NCBI GenBank assembly: GCA_002270565.1
Contig: NQMI01000066.1
Location: 62,001-126,000, forward strand
DNA from: Stenocarpella maydis
Taxonomy: Eukaryota > Ascomycota > Sordariomycetes > Diaporthales > Diaporthaceae
Length of the DNA: 64,000 nt
Reading direction: 5' to 3'
How positions within the stretch are numbered: position 1 is the stretch's first letter; each line of letters begins with the position of its first letter. Of this stretch, positions 1 to 10,795 are shown in pieces. Below the pieces are notes generated by a model. The model had not been told where the DNA came from, ran no database searches, and worked only from the letters and a program-made list of their open reading frames with translations. The position numbers and the translations under genes are program-made.

Positions 1-1512
1 AACCTCGACAAGGCTCACGGCAAAAACGTCACAGATCTCGGGGCTGAACTGTCGAATTTCCTGGCCTGGCATCTCAGGTGGGAAACCTTCATGGACACAA
101 ATTTCAGGCCCCCAGCGAAGCTATGGGTTTTCCAGACGCTTATACTCTTGGAATTGTATGAGAAGATGTACTCGACGAGAGAACTACATGAGCGAGCACA
201 TATCCACCACGCCACGACTATTACACTGATGCGACGCGGCCGGTCTTTGATCGGAAAGTCTGCTTTGGACTCCCCTCCTAACCCAAGAGACGACAAGATG
301 GGCTCCCGGCACTCATCTACCTCTGGAGTTGCCCACACACCGGATGAGTGGTGGAACCACTGGATTACCAACGAGGCCACCCGTCGTGCTGCTTTCGCGG
401 CTTTTGTTATTGACTCGATACATGCGACAATGTTCGGACACTCCACGGTCATGGTGGCGCACGAGATGCGGTTACCCCTGCCTTGCGATGAGAAGCTCTG
501 GAGGGCCCAGAGCGGAGCCGAGGTTGGCCGAATCGAGGCTAACTTGTACTCCAATGGTATCAAGCCCGTGCCGTTCCTCGAGGGCTTAAAGCGTACGCTC
601 AGTTCGCAGGAGGTTCAGACGAACTCTTTCGGAAGAATGATTCTCATGGCTGGACTGTTGAACGTCAGCTGGCACATGAACCAGCGAGACCTCCAGGTGA
701 ACTCATTGGGTGGCGGTGTTTCCTCTGCCCTGGGCGGACGGGACAAGTGGCGCGGCACGCTCACGCGAGCTTTCGACTCGTGGAAAGGAGACTTTGACAA
801 GTCACTAAAACGAGGTGACAATCCATCAGACCCGTACAGCAGTTTTGAACCAACCGACCGTAACGACGCGAATGTTGTCTTTGAGAGCCGCGTGGTTCTT
901 CACAACCTTGCGCATCTGGCCATGCATGTCGATATTGTCGACTGCCAGATTTTCGCGCGGGCCAAGCGCCTTCTCGGCAGGGCCATCGGGGCACAGGACC
1001 TCAGCAGCGCACAGCGACGGATGAAGGACATTTGGGCCCCTTCCGTCCGGGCGAGAGATGCCACTTGGTACGCATTGAAGTTCCTCAGCTCGGTCCTCCT
1101 GGAGCAGAGCGGGAACCCGCCCCCGAACGGCTACAACAGCAACCCGCACTCGTACTCGGACACGGACCTGCCGTACTACGCCCGCGAGGATGTCCTCCTG
1201 AACCGCCCGTGGGTGCTGTACTTCGCCGCGCTCGTGGTCTGGAGCTACGGGCACGCGCTGGAGGGGCCGTGCCCGGACGCCGTGGTGCCGACCTCCAGGG
1301 CGGAGCGCGTCCGCGAGATGAGGGAGTACCTGATGGCGTACGGCGGGACCAGCTACCCGGAGGACCTGAGGACCATGAAGGGGCTGAACAAGAACAGCTC
1401 GCTGATGCTGGTGCTGAAGGAGACCTTCCTCATGACGAGGTGGGAGCTACTGCACGAGGGCGCGACGTTGCTGAACAACTGCGTGAACCTCAACGCGGGG
1501 ACGATGGTTTGA
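1..1512 (+). CDS. Fungal-specific transcription factor, C-terminal part (5' truncated by window edge)
   Basis: The reading frame is open from base 1, so the first Met at 91 is internal and the gene continues to the left of the window; the stop is at 1510-1512. About 503 residues are visible. The segment carrying WWNHWITNEATRRAAFAAF, followed by the MRLPLPCDEKLW block, is typical of the fungal-specific transcription factor (middle homology, Fungal_trans type) domain. That domain is a helical regulatory region found in Zn2Cys6 and some C2H2 activators. No zinc finger is visible, so the DNA-binding part must lie upstream of the window and its class is unknown. The expected role is a nuclear transcriptional regulator; target genes cannot be inferred. 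No introns are needed in the visible part. Codon use is strongly GC-biased near the 3' end. Confidence 0.8.
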   Translation, partial: NLDKAHGKNVTDLGAELSNFLAWHLRWETFMDTNFRPPAKLWVFQTLILLELYEKMYSTRELHERAHIHHATTITLMRRGRSLIGKSALDSPPNPRDDKMGSRHSSTSGVAHTPDEWWNHWITNEATRRAAFAAFVIDSIHATMFGHSTVMVAHEMRLPLPCDEKLWRAQSGAEVGRIEANLYSNGIKPVPFLEGLKRTLSSQEVQTNSFGRMILMAGLLNVSWHMNQRDLQVNSLGGGVSSALGGRDKWRGTLTRAFDSWKGDFDKSLKRGDNPSDPYSSFEPTDRNDANVVFESRVVLHNLAHLAMHVDIVDCQIFARAKRLLGRAIGAQDLSSAQRRMKDIWAPSVRARDATWYALKFLSSVLLEQSGNPPPNGYNSNPHSYSDTDLPYYAREDVLLNRPWVLYFAALVVWSYGHALEGPCPDAVVPTSRAERVREMREYLMAYGGTSYPEDLRTMKGLNKNSSLMLVLKETFLMTRWELLHEGATLLNNCVNLNAGTMV

Positions 1513-2227
1513 TGAGTTTGACGAGTTTGACGACCAATCATGACATGCGGAAGTCGGCCACGGGCGACTTGCCGGAATTTTGAGGCTTGAAAGCCGAGTT
1601 TGTGTGTCTCTCTCTGGGATACGAGAGTGGATTTGTTCATTTTCTGGACGGGCTCATTGTTGAAATTGGAGGCTTTGTACACTTAAATACCCCACGTGCG
1701 TTGCTACTTAGGCTGTACGTCTCCTACTCTGATTCGACGCTATATATTGGAAGCAAAACAAATTGGAAGACGGTGGGGTATGTACCTTATCCGCAAACCC
1801 GACAGAACCGCCACCTCGACGTGCCGATACCCCCAGACGTTTACATGCATGCCCATCCATGCCTGTCCTGCAATTAAGCTTCATCCTTGGAACCATATCC
1901 GAAGCACATCCGCCCAGGCTCGGGCCATATACCGTCACACCACGTTGCATTTCATACAGAGGTGTATATATCGCCCAATGTGGATGCCCAGTTCACATAC
2001 TTACTTTGTTCAGTCAAGGGCAATACACAAGGGTTAGTTCCGTGAATATGGGTGCTGCTGCAAGTGAAGGTGATACAGGTGTGGGTGTATATAAAGAGTT
2101 GTTGGGTGTGGAGGTAGGGTATACGGAGTAGCGCGTAGGGCGTTCCAACTTGTATCATGGTTTGTTCTCGCGATATACCGGTGCAACCCCCGTGCCTCCA
2201 GAAGCGAAGCTCCGACTTCAGGACTTC
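1513..2227. other. Intergenic region between convergent genes
   Basis: This is the convergent 3' space between the transcription factor and the F-box gene. It is less GC-rich than the flanking coding DNA. Short open frames here have no recognisable product. It holds one copy of the 9-mer TACGGAGTA at 2122-2130 (see findings). Confidence 0.6.
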
Positions 2228-4473
2228 CTATCTATCATCAGAGCCACGAGACGCCGCCCCGTCGAAGACAAACGTATCGTCGTCGCCATCTCGTCGCTCA
2301 CCGCTGGGAGCATCGTCCGCTGCACCCTCGGCAACCGCCGCGTCACCAGAGCCAAGGCCGTCTTCATCGCTTCCATCAGCTTCCTCCTGATCCACGTCAT
2401 CTTCACCAAATTCGTACTCGTCGTCATCGGAGTTCATCTGGAGCGTTGAGGTAGTCAGCCAGGCGGGGGAAGTACTGATCCGAGAGCCTGACTTCCCGGG
2501 ACCCTTACCTGGAATACGCCCAAGAGGCCGTCCTCACCGTCGTCATCGGCGGTCCCGATGTCAACGTCCCAATCCATCCCGTCGATGATGGCGCGGTAGT
2601 CATTCTCGGTTATGCCTGCCCCAAGTAGTCAGCAAGTGAGAACCCGACACATAAAAATAAGCCATGAAGAATGTATATCCCATACGATCGTCACGGCAGC
2701 CCGGCTGGCGGTCGCTGATTTTCCACAACGCCGTGGGACCGACAGGGCCGGACGGGTCGTAGTCCCTGCACGGTAATGTCAGCAGCTCAGTCACTTCCAA
2801 TGTCTGTCACACACAAACATGCACGCGTCGTGCTCGCTTGCTTACTTGTCGAACCAGCTCCCAACAACCTTGGCAGACCTGGGCCCGCCAACCTGGACAC
2901 TCTCGCTGCGCCATCTCTCCTGGCCGTTGAAGATGGAGTGGCTTGTCCAGTGAACCTCGCCCTCCCTAGTGAGGCGGACACTCCCTGCCGACGGTGGAGA
3001 ACCCCACCGCACACAATCAGTCGTCTGTTACCTTAACTTCTCACGATCCACGCGTTTGTATTCAGGAATGCGGGTTGGAGAGCAAGGGGAGAAAGGGGGG
3101 GGGGGGTTGGTGAATGCGCATTGGCACACGCGCGATTAAGAATCAGTACCCTTGCCAGAGATCTCACCTGTGATGCCAGAGTTTGCGTTGTCGTCCAGGC
3201 TTGAGTCTAGGGACTTGGAGAAGCCCTCGAAATGAACGACGGGCAGGGACTGGCCGTCCTCGGGCCCTGGCGGCTCGATCTTGGTGACGCGGATTTTGAC
3301 CACGATCAGCCGCGTCGCCTCGACCTCGTCGAGGGCATGCCGTGGAAGGTGGTCCGGCAGATTATCTTGGGGTGGGAAGTTGTAAGCGAAGAAATCGTTG
3401 TAGTCGAGAAAGCAGACAACCTGGTTTGAGGTGGGAACGATCAGTGCTTGGCCATCATGGCTGACATCAGGCGAGGAAGCATGCGCGAGGATGGGAGGCA
3501 AGGGCGTGAAACATATTACCCTCAGCCAGGTTCCAGTCACATCGTAAGGGTCTTGCAGCTCCAGGTCCGTGCTATCTCTGTTCTTGGGTGCGGGCACATA
3601 GCTGTTGGGCCAGCAGCCGGCAAAAGGCCTTCCCCAGAGCTGGTTGAAGACGGGCAGGCGGTCCAGGCCCTTGGTCTTCATGTTGTGCCACAGGACAATC
3701 ATGATGGCCTCGACCTTCTCCCAATCAACCCTCTCCCCCGGTAGGCCCTGCTGGCCGGCCTCGTCGGCCTCGCTTCCCAGCCAGGGGCGCTCGTCGAGAA
3801 ATGGGCCCCATCGCGTCCGGGCAGTGTACTCACGGATGTCGTAGACCTTGCTGAGGGCGAAGGGGTGGGTCCTGCTCGACCTCAGGCGGCTGAAGTTGAG
3901 CACGGGGGTGCCGTACAGGCAGTGCAGCCTGGCCGACATCTGGCGCTCCTCGGTCGGCGGCTGCTTGGGGAAGAGGAACTTCTTGATGGGGGCTCGCGCC
4001 CGCTGGAAGAGGAAGGACCTGCACATGAAGGCGTGGACGGTCGACTCGGAGGAGAAGCACTCGCGCAGGATGCTGACGTTGTGGCTCGCGCCGTAGGTAA
4101 CGCTCGGCCTCGGGCGGACGCCCTGCGATCTGGCATGCTGGAGAAGCCGGGTGACGGTGTTGTAGACAAAAGGGAGGTGATGGCCCTGCCCCTCGGGCAG
4201 GGTGGGGGAGCCCCTCGCCCTCTTGCGGCCGTCACCGGAGCATATGCACCTGAGCCTGACCAGGTCCTGGATCTCCTGGGTCCAGTCGAGGTCTGTGCCG
4301 GGCGGTGGTGTGTCCAGATGGCGGAGGTAGAGGGCCCGGAACAGGGCCTTGTTGTCCTTCACAGCATGGTACAGGCACCGGCAGGTGATGCTGACCGCCG
4401 GCAGGTCCTCAGGGTCGGCAAAGCTCAGGATATGGCTCACGATCTCCAGCGGAAGCTGTGTGAGGAGGACCAT
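2228..4473 (-). CDS. F-box protein, five exons, about 613 aa
   Basis: Proposed join on the minus strand: 4473-3168, 2984-2846, 2765-2686, 2615-2509, 2437-2228 (1842 nt, in phase throughout, all GT..AG). The N-terminus is an F-box at residues about 3-45, with LPLEIVSHILSFADPEDLP and the Leu/Pro/Cys spacing of the fold. It would bind Skp1 in an SCF ubiquitin ligase. The small exons encode a conserved block (RLTREGEVHWTS, then ERWRSESVQVGG, then DYDPSGPVGPTALWK) that I recall from fungal F-box proteins of this type. The C-terminus is a low-complexity Asp/Glu tail of about 70 residues. The large first exon alone has a stop soon after its donor, so it could be mistaken for a 445-aa gene; the conserved downstream block argues for the spliced form. 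The substrate is unknown. Confidence 0.8.
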
Positions 4474-4839
4474 GGTGCGAGGTGCCGCCTCGATGCAACA
4501 CAGCGATGCCGTCGCCGTCCACGGGTGATGTGCCGGGCCCCCCTCGCAGAGAATTATATGCCAGGCAACGTCAGCCTGGCCGGTGGGCGGATGACGGCAG
4601 GACGCTGGCCCAGTCGGGCGAATACCATCGACCCCGAGGCTTGGGACGTGGTGAGCGTATGATCAGATCCGATCCGAGCACGCGAGTGGACGAGGAAATA
4701 AGCATAAGTCCGACGGCCCACGGCCTGAGGTGCGGGGCACCAAGCAGCATCACATGTACACTTTTATCAATAGGGGGCACATGATCCAGCGGCTACCCAG
4801 GTATACTCCGTACATGCAAGCACCGCTCCGGCTTGGTTT

Positions 4840-5517
4840 CTACATCTTGCTGCTCGCCTCGGGGTCCGTGTTGAACTTCCCGTGCTCACAAACAGCCAGC
4901 AGAGCCCCGTCGCTCTCCCTCCGCATTGCCCCGCGCAGGGCACACAGCGTCCTGCCGATGCTCAGGAGCTCGGCCTCGACCAAGATCTTCTCGCCGGCGG
5001 GTATCGGCTTGAGATATGTCACGTTCAGGGTCCTGGACACGCCCAGGTAGAACCAGAAGCCGGGCTTGTTGATCAGGGCTAGTGGCATCGATGTCGCCCA
5101 GTCGAACAGGCTGGCGATGTGTCCGCCGTGGGCATTGCCACTCCTGTTGCAGTCGTTTTGTCGGATGGTATACTGTACCACTTCCAATCAGCCTGGTTCA
5201 TCTGCATCTCGCCGTTGTGCTGCACCTGTCGCTCACCTCAAGCACGGTCCGGGGGTGCTCCGGGTCGTCCAGAGACCATGAGTGAAGTCTCAGCAAGGGC
5301 AGGCAGCCCGCCATCCACTCCTAATGCAGCCCGGCGTCAGCATAGACAGGCCCGCGGGGCTCATGCATGGCTGGTTTGTTACCTGGCGCCCTGGGTCCCT
5401 GTCCTGCAGTTGCCCATACTCGAGCCACAGCCTCAGCCTATCTGCGCCCTGCACCTCGTGCAGCTTCCCGGCCATGGATCTCCGGCGGGCCTCGTAGCTT
5501 TCGTCACGGCTCGGCAT
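4840..5517 (-). CDS. PaaI/ACOT13-like hotdog-fold acyl-CoA thioesterase, 183 aa
   Basis: Proposed join: 5517-5383, 5320-5237, 5172-4840 (552 nt). Exon 1 encodes [14 protein letters not shown] and a helical lead-in; exon 3 carries the hotdog core. The [20 protein letters not shown] stretch is the HGG helix that lines the acyl-CoA pocket in PaaI/ACOT13 thioesterases. It is followed by the strand block with [12 protein letters not shown]. The family hydrolyses (medium to long chain) acyl-CoA or aryl-CoA thioesters; the substrate here is unknown. Introns of 62 and 64 nt have proper ends. The second acceptor is placed at TACAG because this is the only nearby one that keeps frame, with a CTGAT branch site upstream. 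The first acceptor (TTAG) is less certain; it adds about 12 non-conserved residues. Divergent from PEX12, which hints at a role in lipid or peroxisomal metabolism, as inference only. Confidence 0.78.
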
Positions 5518-5823
5518 GGCAGCAGCCTGGCTGGGGGACAAGAGAGACCACGGTCCTGAGTGCTGTGGGCGGGTTCGATCTGGCCGACGCATGCATGCGC
5601 AGGCTGCGGTGCCATGTGAGATGTTGCCCGTGTCTGTGCTGCCGCAGCGGATGTGGGACGGGCCCTCCGGAGACCTCGGCATTATTCAGCCATCCATCCA
5701 ACCGCGCCCGAGGCCCGCAGCGCCCTCTGACGACCACCTCGGCCCTGGTCAGACCTCCCACCTCTCCGGACCGCCTCCTACGGCTGATGGCGCCGCACCT
5801 GTCAGTCATCATCACCATCGTCG

Positions 5824-5859
<36 letters not shown>

Positions 5860-5884
5860 CCATCGCCATCACAGCCAGCAGAGC
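5518..5884. promoter_or_regulatory. Shared divergent promoter, thioesterase / PEX12
   Basis: The 367 bp between the two start codons must carry both promoters or 5' UTRs. It includes a CAT/TCA trinucleotide tract. I identify no specific transcription-factor site with confidence. Confidence 0.5.
5807..5872. repeat. CAT/ATC trinucleotide microsatellite
   Basis: A near-perfect CAT repeat broken by a few CGT/CAC units lies just upstream of the preferred PEX12 start. Read in the PEX12 frame it would encode a run of more than ten histidines; on the other strand it gives a Met run. Such tracts vary in length between isolates. Confidence 0.9.
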
Positions 5885-7189
5885 ATGGAGTTCATCACCG
5901 CCCTGCGGGGCATGGCCTTTGACGACCAGAAGCCCTCCCTCTTCGAGCTCCTGTCGGAGCAGCAGCTGTCGGCCCTGCTGCCGCCCACCCTGCGCTACCT
6001 CCTCGTCCACGCCACCCACCGCTCCCCGCGCTACCTCCTGCCGGTGCTCAACTCGTTCGACGAGGTCTACGCCCTCCTGATGCTCGTCGTCGAGCGCCAC
6101 TACCTCGTCACCCGCGGCGGCTCCTTCACCGAGCACTTCTACGGGCTCAAGCGCGAGAGGGCCCTGGCCGCCGAGATCCCCCGCGCCTCGGCCCGCGCCC
6201 CGGCCGTCGTCCGCGACACCCTGAAGCTGCGCGCCGCCGACGTCTGGCGCAACCTCGCCGTCATGGTCGGCATCCCCTACCTCAAGAGGAAGCTCGACGA
6301 GGCCTACGAGGTGAACGCGCCCCGCGCCCTGCTGGGCACCGCCTACACCACCCTGCCGCCCGGCGCGACCTGCAAGGACCAGGTCCTGCACTACTACCGG
6401 TGGTTCCTGAGGAACGTGTACCCAGCCGTCAACGCCGCCTACTACCTTGCCCTTCTGGCCTTCAACCTCGCCTACCTCTTCGACAATACAAAGTACCACA
6501 ACCCCTTCCTGTGGCTCATCGGGACGCGCATGCGCAGGATGACGGCTGCGGATCACGCCGCCATCGAGGCCCTGGCCGACAAGGCCAAGCAGGGAGCCGC
6601 CCCGGGGCCCTCGTCCTTCTTCTCCCCGCGCAGCATGGGCTCCAGGGCCCTCTCCAGCCTGTCGGTGCTCCTGCCGACGAGCATATTCGCCCTCAAGTTC
6701 CTCGAGTGGTGGTACGCGTCCGACTTCGCGAGGCAGCTGTCCCGGAGGGCCGCAGAGAGCCTGGACCTGCCCCCGCCCACCGTGTCTGGTGCGGCGGCCC
6801 ACGCCACCGCGGGGGGGGAGCCGACGTCCCCGGCCGGTGCCGCCGGCGCAGGCGACGAGGACGACGAGGACGACGAGGACGAGAAGACGCTCGCGGAGCG
6901 CGCGCCAATCGCCAGGCCGTCGCTGCTGCCCATATACACCGTCCGCCCGCCCAAGAGCTCGGAGCTGTGCCCCATCTGCAGGGACGACATCACCACACCC
7001 ACGGCGTGCCAGACGGGCGTGGTCTACTGCTATACATGCATACATAGGTGGGTGAGCGGTCTCCATCCCAGGCAGGAGGCCTTCATGGCCGACAACAAGG
7101 GCAAATGGGAGAGTGGCGAGTCGAGGTGTGCCGTGACTGGCAGGAGGGTACTTGGAGGCACTGAAGGGCTGAGGCGCATCATGGTGTAG
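5885..7189 (+). CDS. PEX12: Peroxisome assembly protein 12 (RING peroxin), 434 aa
   Basis: PEX12 is a subunit of the peroxisomal membrane RING ubiquitin-ligase complex (PEX2-PEX10-PEX12) that ubiquitinates the PTS1 receptor PEX5 for recycling. The start at 5885 ([12 protein letters not shown]) matches the usual N-terminus of fungal PEX12 and is followed by the family block [19 protein letters not shown] and [13 protein letters not shown]. Hydrophobic segments in the centre (around [17 protein letters not shown] and [18 protein letters not shown]) fit the membrane helices. An acidic Asp/Glu linker precedes a C-terminal degenerate RING with [20 protein letters not shown] and CYTCIHRWV, lacking some zinc ligands as PEX12 proteins do. 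The frame is open further upstream to an ATG at 5516, which would add 123 residues including a His tract; I regard that as non-coding. Intronless. Confidence 0.92.
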   Translation: MEFITALRGMAFDDQKPSLFELLSEQQLSALLPPTLRYLLVHATHRSPRYLLPVLNSFDEVYALLMLVVERHYLVTRGGSFTEHFYGLKRERALAAEIPRASARAPAVVRDTLKLRAADVWRNLAVMVGIPYLKRKLDEAYEVNAPRALLGTAYTTLPPGATCKDQVLHYYRWFLRNVYPAVNAAYYLALLAFNLAYLFDNTKYHNPFLWLIGTRMRRMTAADHAAIEALADKAKQGAAPGPSSFFSPRSMGSRALSSLSVLLPTSIFALKFLEWWYASDFARQLSRRAAESLDLPPPTVSGAAAHATAGGEPTSPAGAAGAGDEDDEDDEDEKTLAERAPIARPSLLPIYTVRPPKSSELCPICRDDITTPTACQTGVVYCYTCIHRWVSGLHPRQEAFMADNKGKWESGESRCAVTGRRVLGGTEGLRRIMV

Positions 7190-7987
7190 CCCGGGGAAAC
7201 ATGGGGCGGACACATCCCCATCTGCATCTTTCTGTCAATTTATGTTTGCATAGCGTATGGCGTTTTGGGTCGACAACATTCAGGGAGCAGCACTGATTCT
7301 TCTTATCCACCATGTTCAACAAACTTGCCCATACTTACTCGCGGATCATATGCCACGGTACCCGAATCATCCATATCAAAAATTCTGAGGAGAGCTGCAG
7401 CATATTGCGGCCAATTACCATGCTAGCCCGCATCTCCAACGCCCGCTGGCCCGCTGTGTAAGGGNGTGTAAGGGAGGGGGGGGGAGGGGAACCGGATTGC
7501 CGGGTGTCGAGGCGGAGGAATGGGAACTCAACGGCGGCCAGGTCCAGTGCGGCACAACCCGGTGGACGGGGACGACTAGCCCATTTCAGCTATCTTTTTT
7601 TTTTTTTTCTTCTTTTCCTTTTTTTCCCCCGGTCTCTTTGGGACTCAGGTTCCTAAGGAACCGGCGGATTAAAATAACGCGTTGCGCGCCCTCACCCGTA
7701 CCCCAGCAGCCTTTCGCGTGTAGCGCCACGCGCATGTCTCGTGAGGAATGTTGATGGTATTCTAGACCGCGGGTACCCATGTACTTGGTTTATCAGTGCA
7801 TGAGCGCTATTGGGAGAATAAGAAATATTTATCCGCAGAGCACCTGGGCACCTGCCATCTATTTCGAGCTTCTCTGCTGCCTCTACCTCTCGCCTGAGTT
7901 GCCTTGGGCGTGGGGCATGTGGTTTCTCACTCTGGTCACTCCTTGAGCTCCCACCCTTAACGCTCGTTACGTTTCTTTATAACAGGG
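7190..7987. other. Intergenic region with one ambiguous base
   Basis: No gene seen. Contains an N at 7465 inside a G-rich stretch, followed by G-runs and a T-run near 7592-7626. These are signs of a hard-to-sequence segment. Confidence 0.6.
7465..7465. other. Ambiguous base (N)
   Basis: The only undetermined base in the window, inside a G-rich intergenic stretch. Confidence 0.99.
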
Positions 7988-10756
7988 ACCCACGGTCTAC
8001 CTCGACGAGTCCGAAACGCCCAACATAGCGCAATCCTTAGCAGCGTCGTACGCCGGCCAGGCTTTTATAGATGGCGTCAACTTCCTTTCCGTCCCAGACC
8101 CCAATGACGGTTTCGTAGCGTGACTGTCTTCTCCCAAGAGGAAATTGCTTGTTACGACATCCACCATTTGCTAAACAGCGCCGTCTCTCTCGGCCAGTTA
8201 CCAGAACCTACCCAGCACCCTGGCCAGCGTGTAAGTTGCACATTTGGGCGAAGGGGTTGGGCGAGTTGCCGGAGCTACTGATTGATACGCCTGCTTGTAT
8301 TTTGCAGTCTGGCTGTATGGCCCCAACTGGCCCTATGGGGGAGAAACCGACATAATAGAGGGCGCTTGCCAGGTATATCGAAACCCCATATCCGGTCACA
8401 CGTAAGAGCCCCCATCCCTCTTTGCTGTTCCCACCATCCTGGGAAGTCCTCTAACGTCGAAATGGTTCGTACAGTAGTGAGCCTTGCAGCCCCTCCAGCA
8501 CATGGCTCTTTACCGGGACGCAGCAGTTCAGAAACTGCACATACGACGTTCGTAGTACTATCGCAGAATCAGTTCACGCACCGGAGCTGACCCAAGGTCC
8601 CACAGGAGACTAATGGTCTCGATGCGGGCTGCAACTATGCGGCGCGAGCATCCGATACATCTTCGTATGGCGATGGTTTCAATGCGGTTGGGGGTCGAGG
8701 TAAGCAGCTTCCCGATACAACCGTCAACTTTGAATTCATTTTTTTTCTGAGGGCTTGCGAGACCGACTCCGAAGTGCTGCAGTATACGCCATGGACTGGA
8801 CGAGCGAGTCCATCAAGGTCTGGCACTTCCCTAGGAACATGATACCCCAGAACATCATTGACAAGCGGCCCGACCCGAGCACCTGGGGCGCCCCACAGGC
8901 TCTGTTCGGCGACAGCAGCGACCCAGAGTCGTGTGACGTCGGGTTCAGCCTCCACAATATGAGCATCGTGCTGAACATCGCGAGTCGGAAGTCCCGTGAC
9001 ACCCCCCCCCCAACCGAGGAGCAGGCATAAGGCTGACCGGGAGCGAGCCGAGGACTTCTGCGGCACGTACGCCGGTGGCCGCCAGTGGGGCAACAGCTCA
9101 TGCTACACGTTCGCGTCGTCCTGCGATATGGGTGGCGAACTACCCGGCACAGTTCGCGAACTCGTTCTGGGAAGTAAACTATATCGACGTCTACAGTCGA
9201 GCCACAGTTTCCCCGTCCAGCTCCATGCCCGGTCTACCAGCGACCCAGCCCGCGCCGTCCAGTTCAGCCCTCATGGGTGCATCGAGCTCTACAAGTGCGG
9301 CGCAGAGCGGCGGCGCCTCCAGTGTCTCGCCCACCTCTGAGGGTTCGGTGCCCACGCGGATCTCGAACACCACCTGGCTTCGCTAGTAGCTCCGCTTCCG
9401 GTCCAGTAAGCAGCCCGGTACCGCAGCCCTCGGCATCGGCGGGCGATTCACAGAGCGCCCCAGGGCCTAGTTCAGCAAACGGTCCGGTACCTTCAGGACC
9501 GGGCGGCTCGATTGCTCCCTCCGGGACGTTCTCTGGCAACACAACTGCAGTGCCGGCTACCTCCAATAGCCCACCATCTCCCGGTATCTTCCCAACCACC
9601 CTTTCGTCATCCTCGCCCTCGCCCTCGCCCTCGCCAGTAGACAACCGGGCCCCTGACCGAGATCCTACCACCATTGGAAACTTCGCTCTGTTGGGATGCT
9701 TCGGATCGACCACTCAGTTCAGCACATTTACTGCGTCCGGCGACAACGGGCAGATGACGCCGGAGGTCTGCATTGGCTTGTGCTCTGGAAGTGTATTCGC
9801 GGGAGTGCACGACAGAACATGCTACTGCGCCAGCGCCCTCGATGCAGGGACATCTGCGCTCCCAGACCGCAGCCGCTGCAACATACCATGCCCGGGAAAC
9901 CCAACTCAGTTCTGCGGTGGCAACAATCTTCCTGCGAGACGCGATGCGCCGAACAGTTTCCCCCTTACTGTGTATATCAATCTGTTGGGCACCCCCGGTG
10001 CAAACCCGCCGCCCACATCGGGGATGGGAGCGCCAGGGCCAGGAGCGTCAGAGACAGGAGGCGGCGCCGCCAATGTGACGCGGACCATCACCTCCAGAGT
10101 CACGTACACGGCGGTCTGCAGCACAAACATAGCCCTGCTGGTGACGCATAAGTACTTCACCACGTTCAAGGTGGCCGAATGCGCTCGGTGTGCTGCAGGA
10201 CAGGTCACTAAGACAACTGTGCCGGTGACTGCGGCAACGCAGACATAAGTGTGGCGCAAATGGGGAGTCCACGATCACGCTGACCATACCGGTTGGGGTC
10301 GCCTCTGGATGGGCGAATGGAGGTAATACTGGCGGGCCGCAGCCTGGTTCAAAACCACTTGATGATAGTGCCCCGGCTCCGGGAGGCGGTGTCGGCCTGC
10401 GGCCCCTACCCGAACCTCCAATGGTCGATGCTCCGCCTGTCGCTCCTGGTGCCCCCGGTGCCGCCGGTGGGGGAGCCATGCCAGGTCCACATGTGAACGT
10501 GAATCCTATCCCGCAGCCCGGTGACAAGGTCGGTAACACGACAGTACCTGCACCCACACGACAGGTGCCATGGGCCGCAGCGACCGGGTTGAAGCCTGTG
10601 CAGGCGGGTGCGGAGAGAAGCGTGAGGACGAATTCCGGTGCGGTGTTTGGTGTGCTTCTCGTTGCCTTGTACTTTTGGTATAGCCGGCGACTCGTTGCTG
10701 GAGATGGCCATGTGGTCTTGTTCTGCTTGCTCGCTTGTTCGCACATGTTCTATTAA
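7988..10756 (+). pseudogene. Decayed GH16 glucanase-WSC cell-wall protein gene
   Basis: Fragments in family order but in shifting frames. (1) YAGQAFIDGVNF then PDPNDGFV at about 8049-8110, ending in an in-frame stop. (2) WLYGPNWPYGGETDIIEG at about 8311-8365, containing the GH16 catalytic motif ExDxxE with the first Glu codon at 8343. (3) TWLFTGTQQFRNCTYD at about 8501. (4) LDAGCNYAARASDTSSYGDG, then MDWTSESIKVWHFPRN at 8790 onward. (5) WVANYPAQFANSFWEVNYID at about 9130. (6) A Ser/Pro-rich linker. (7) A WSC domain at about 9680-9935 (LLGCFGSTTQFSTF, CYCASALDAG, NPTQFCGGNN). (8) A Thr-rich region and a weak C-terminal hydrophobic segment ending at 10756. Some gaps look like genuine introns (near 8231-8307, 8407-8475, 8700-8755). 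Frame changes near 9127, 9370 and 10235 and the stop at about 8112 do not fit introns. The intact gene would encode a secreted beta-glucan-acting wall enzyme. Sequencing errors at C-runs are an alternative for part of the damage. Confidence 0.7.
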
Positions 10757-10795
10757 GTGAGGATGATATTGACCCTGGTCAAGCCGAGATCTGTA

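Noticed and set aside
91..93. Met at 91 as the start of the transcription factor
   Set aside because: The frame is open to base 1 and continues the same kind of sequence upstream, so the gene is truncated by the window rather than starting there.
5504..7213. 569-codon minus-strand frame opposite PEX12
   Set aside because: Shadow of the GC-rich PEX12 coding strand; Gly/Val/Glu low-complexity with a Met run from the CAT repeat, no domain.
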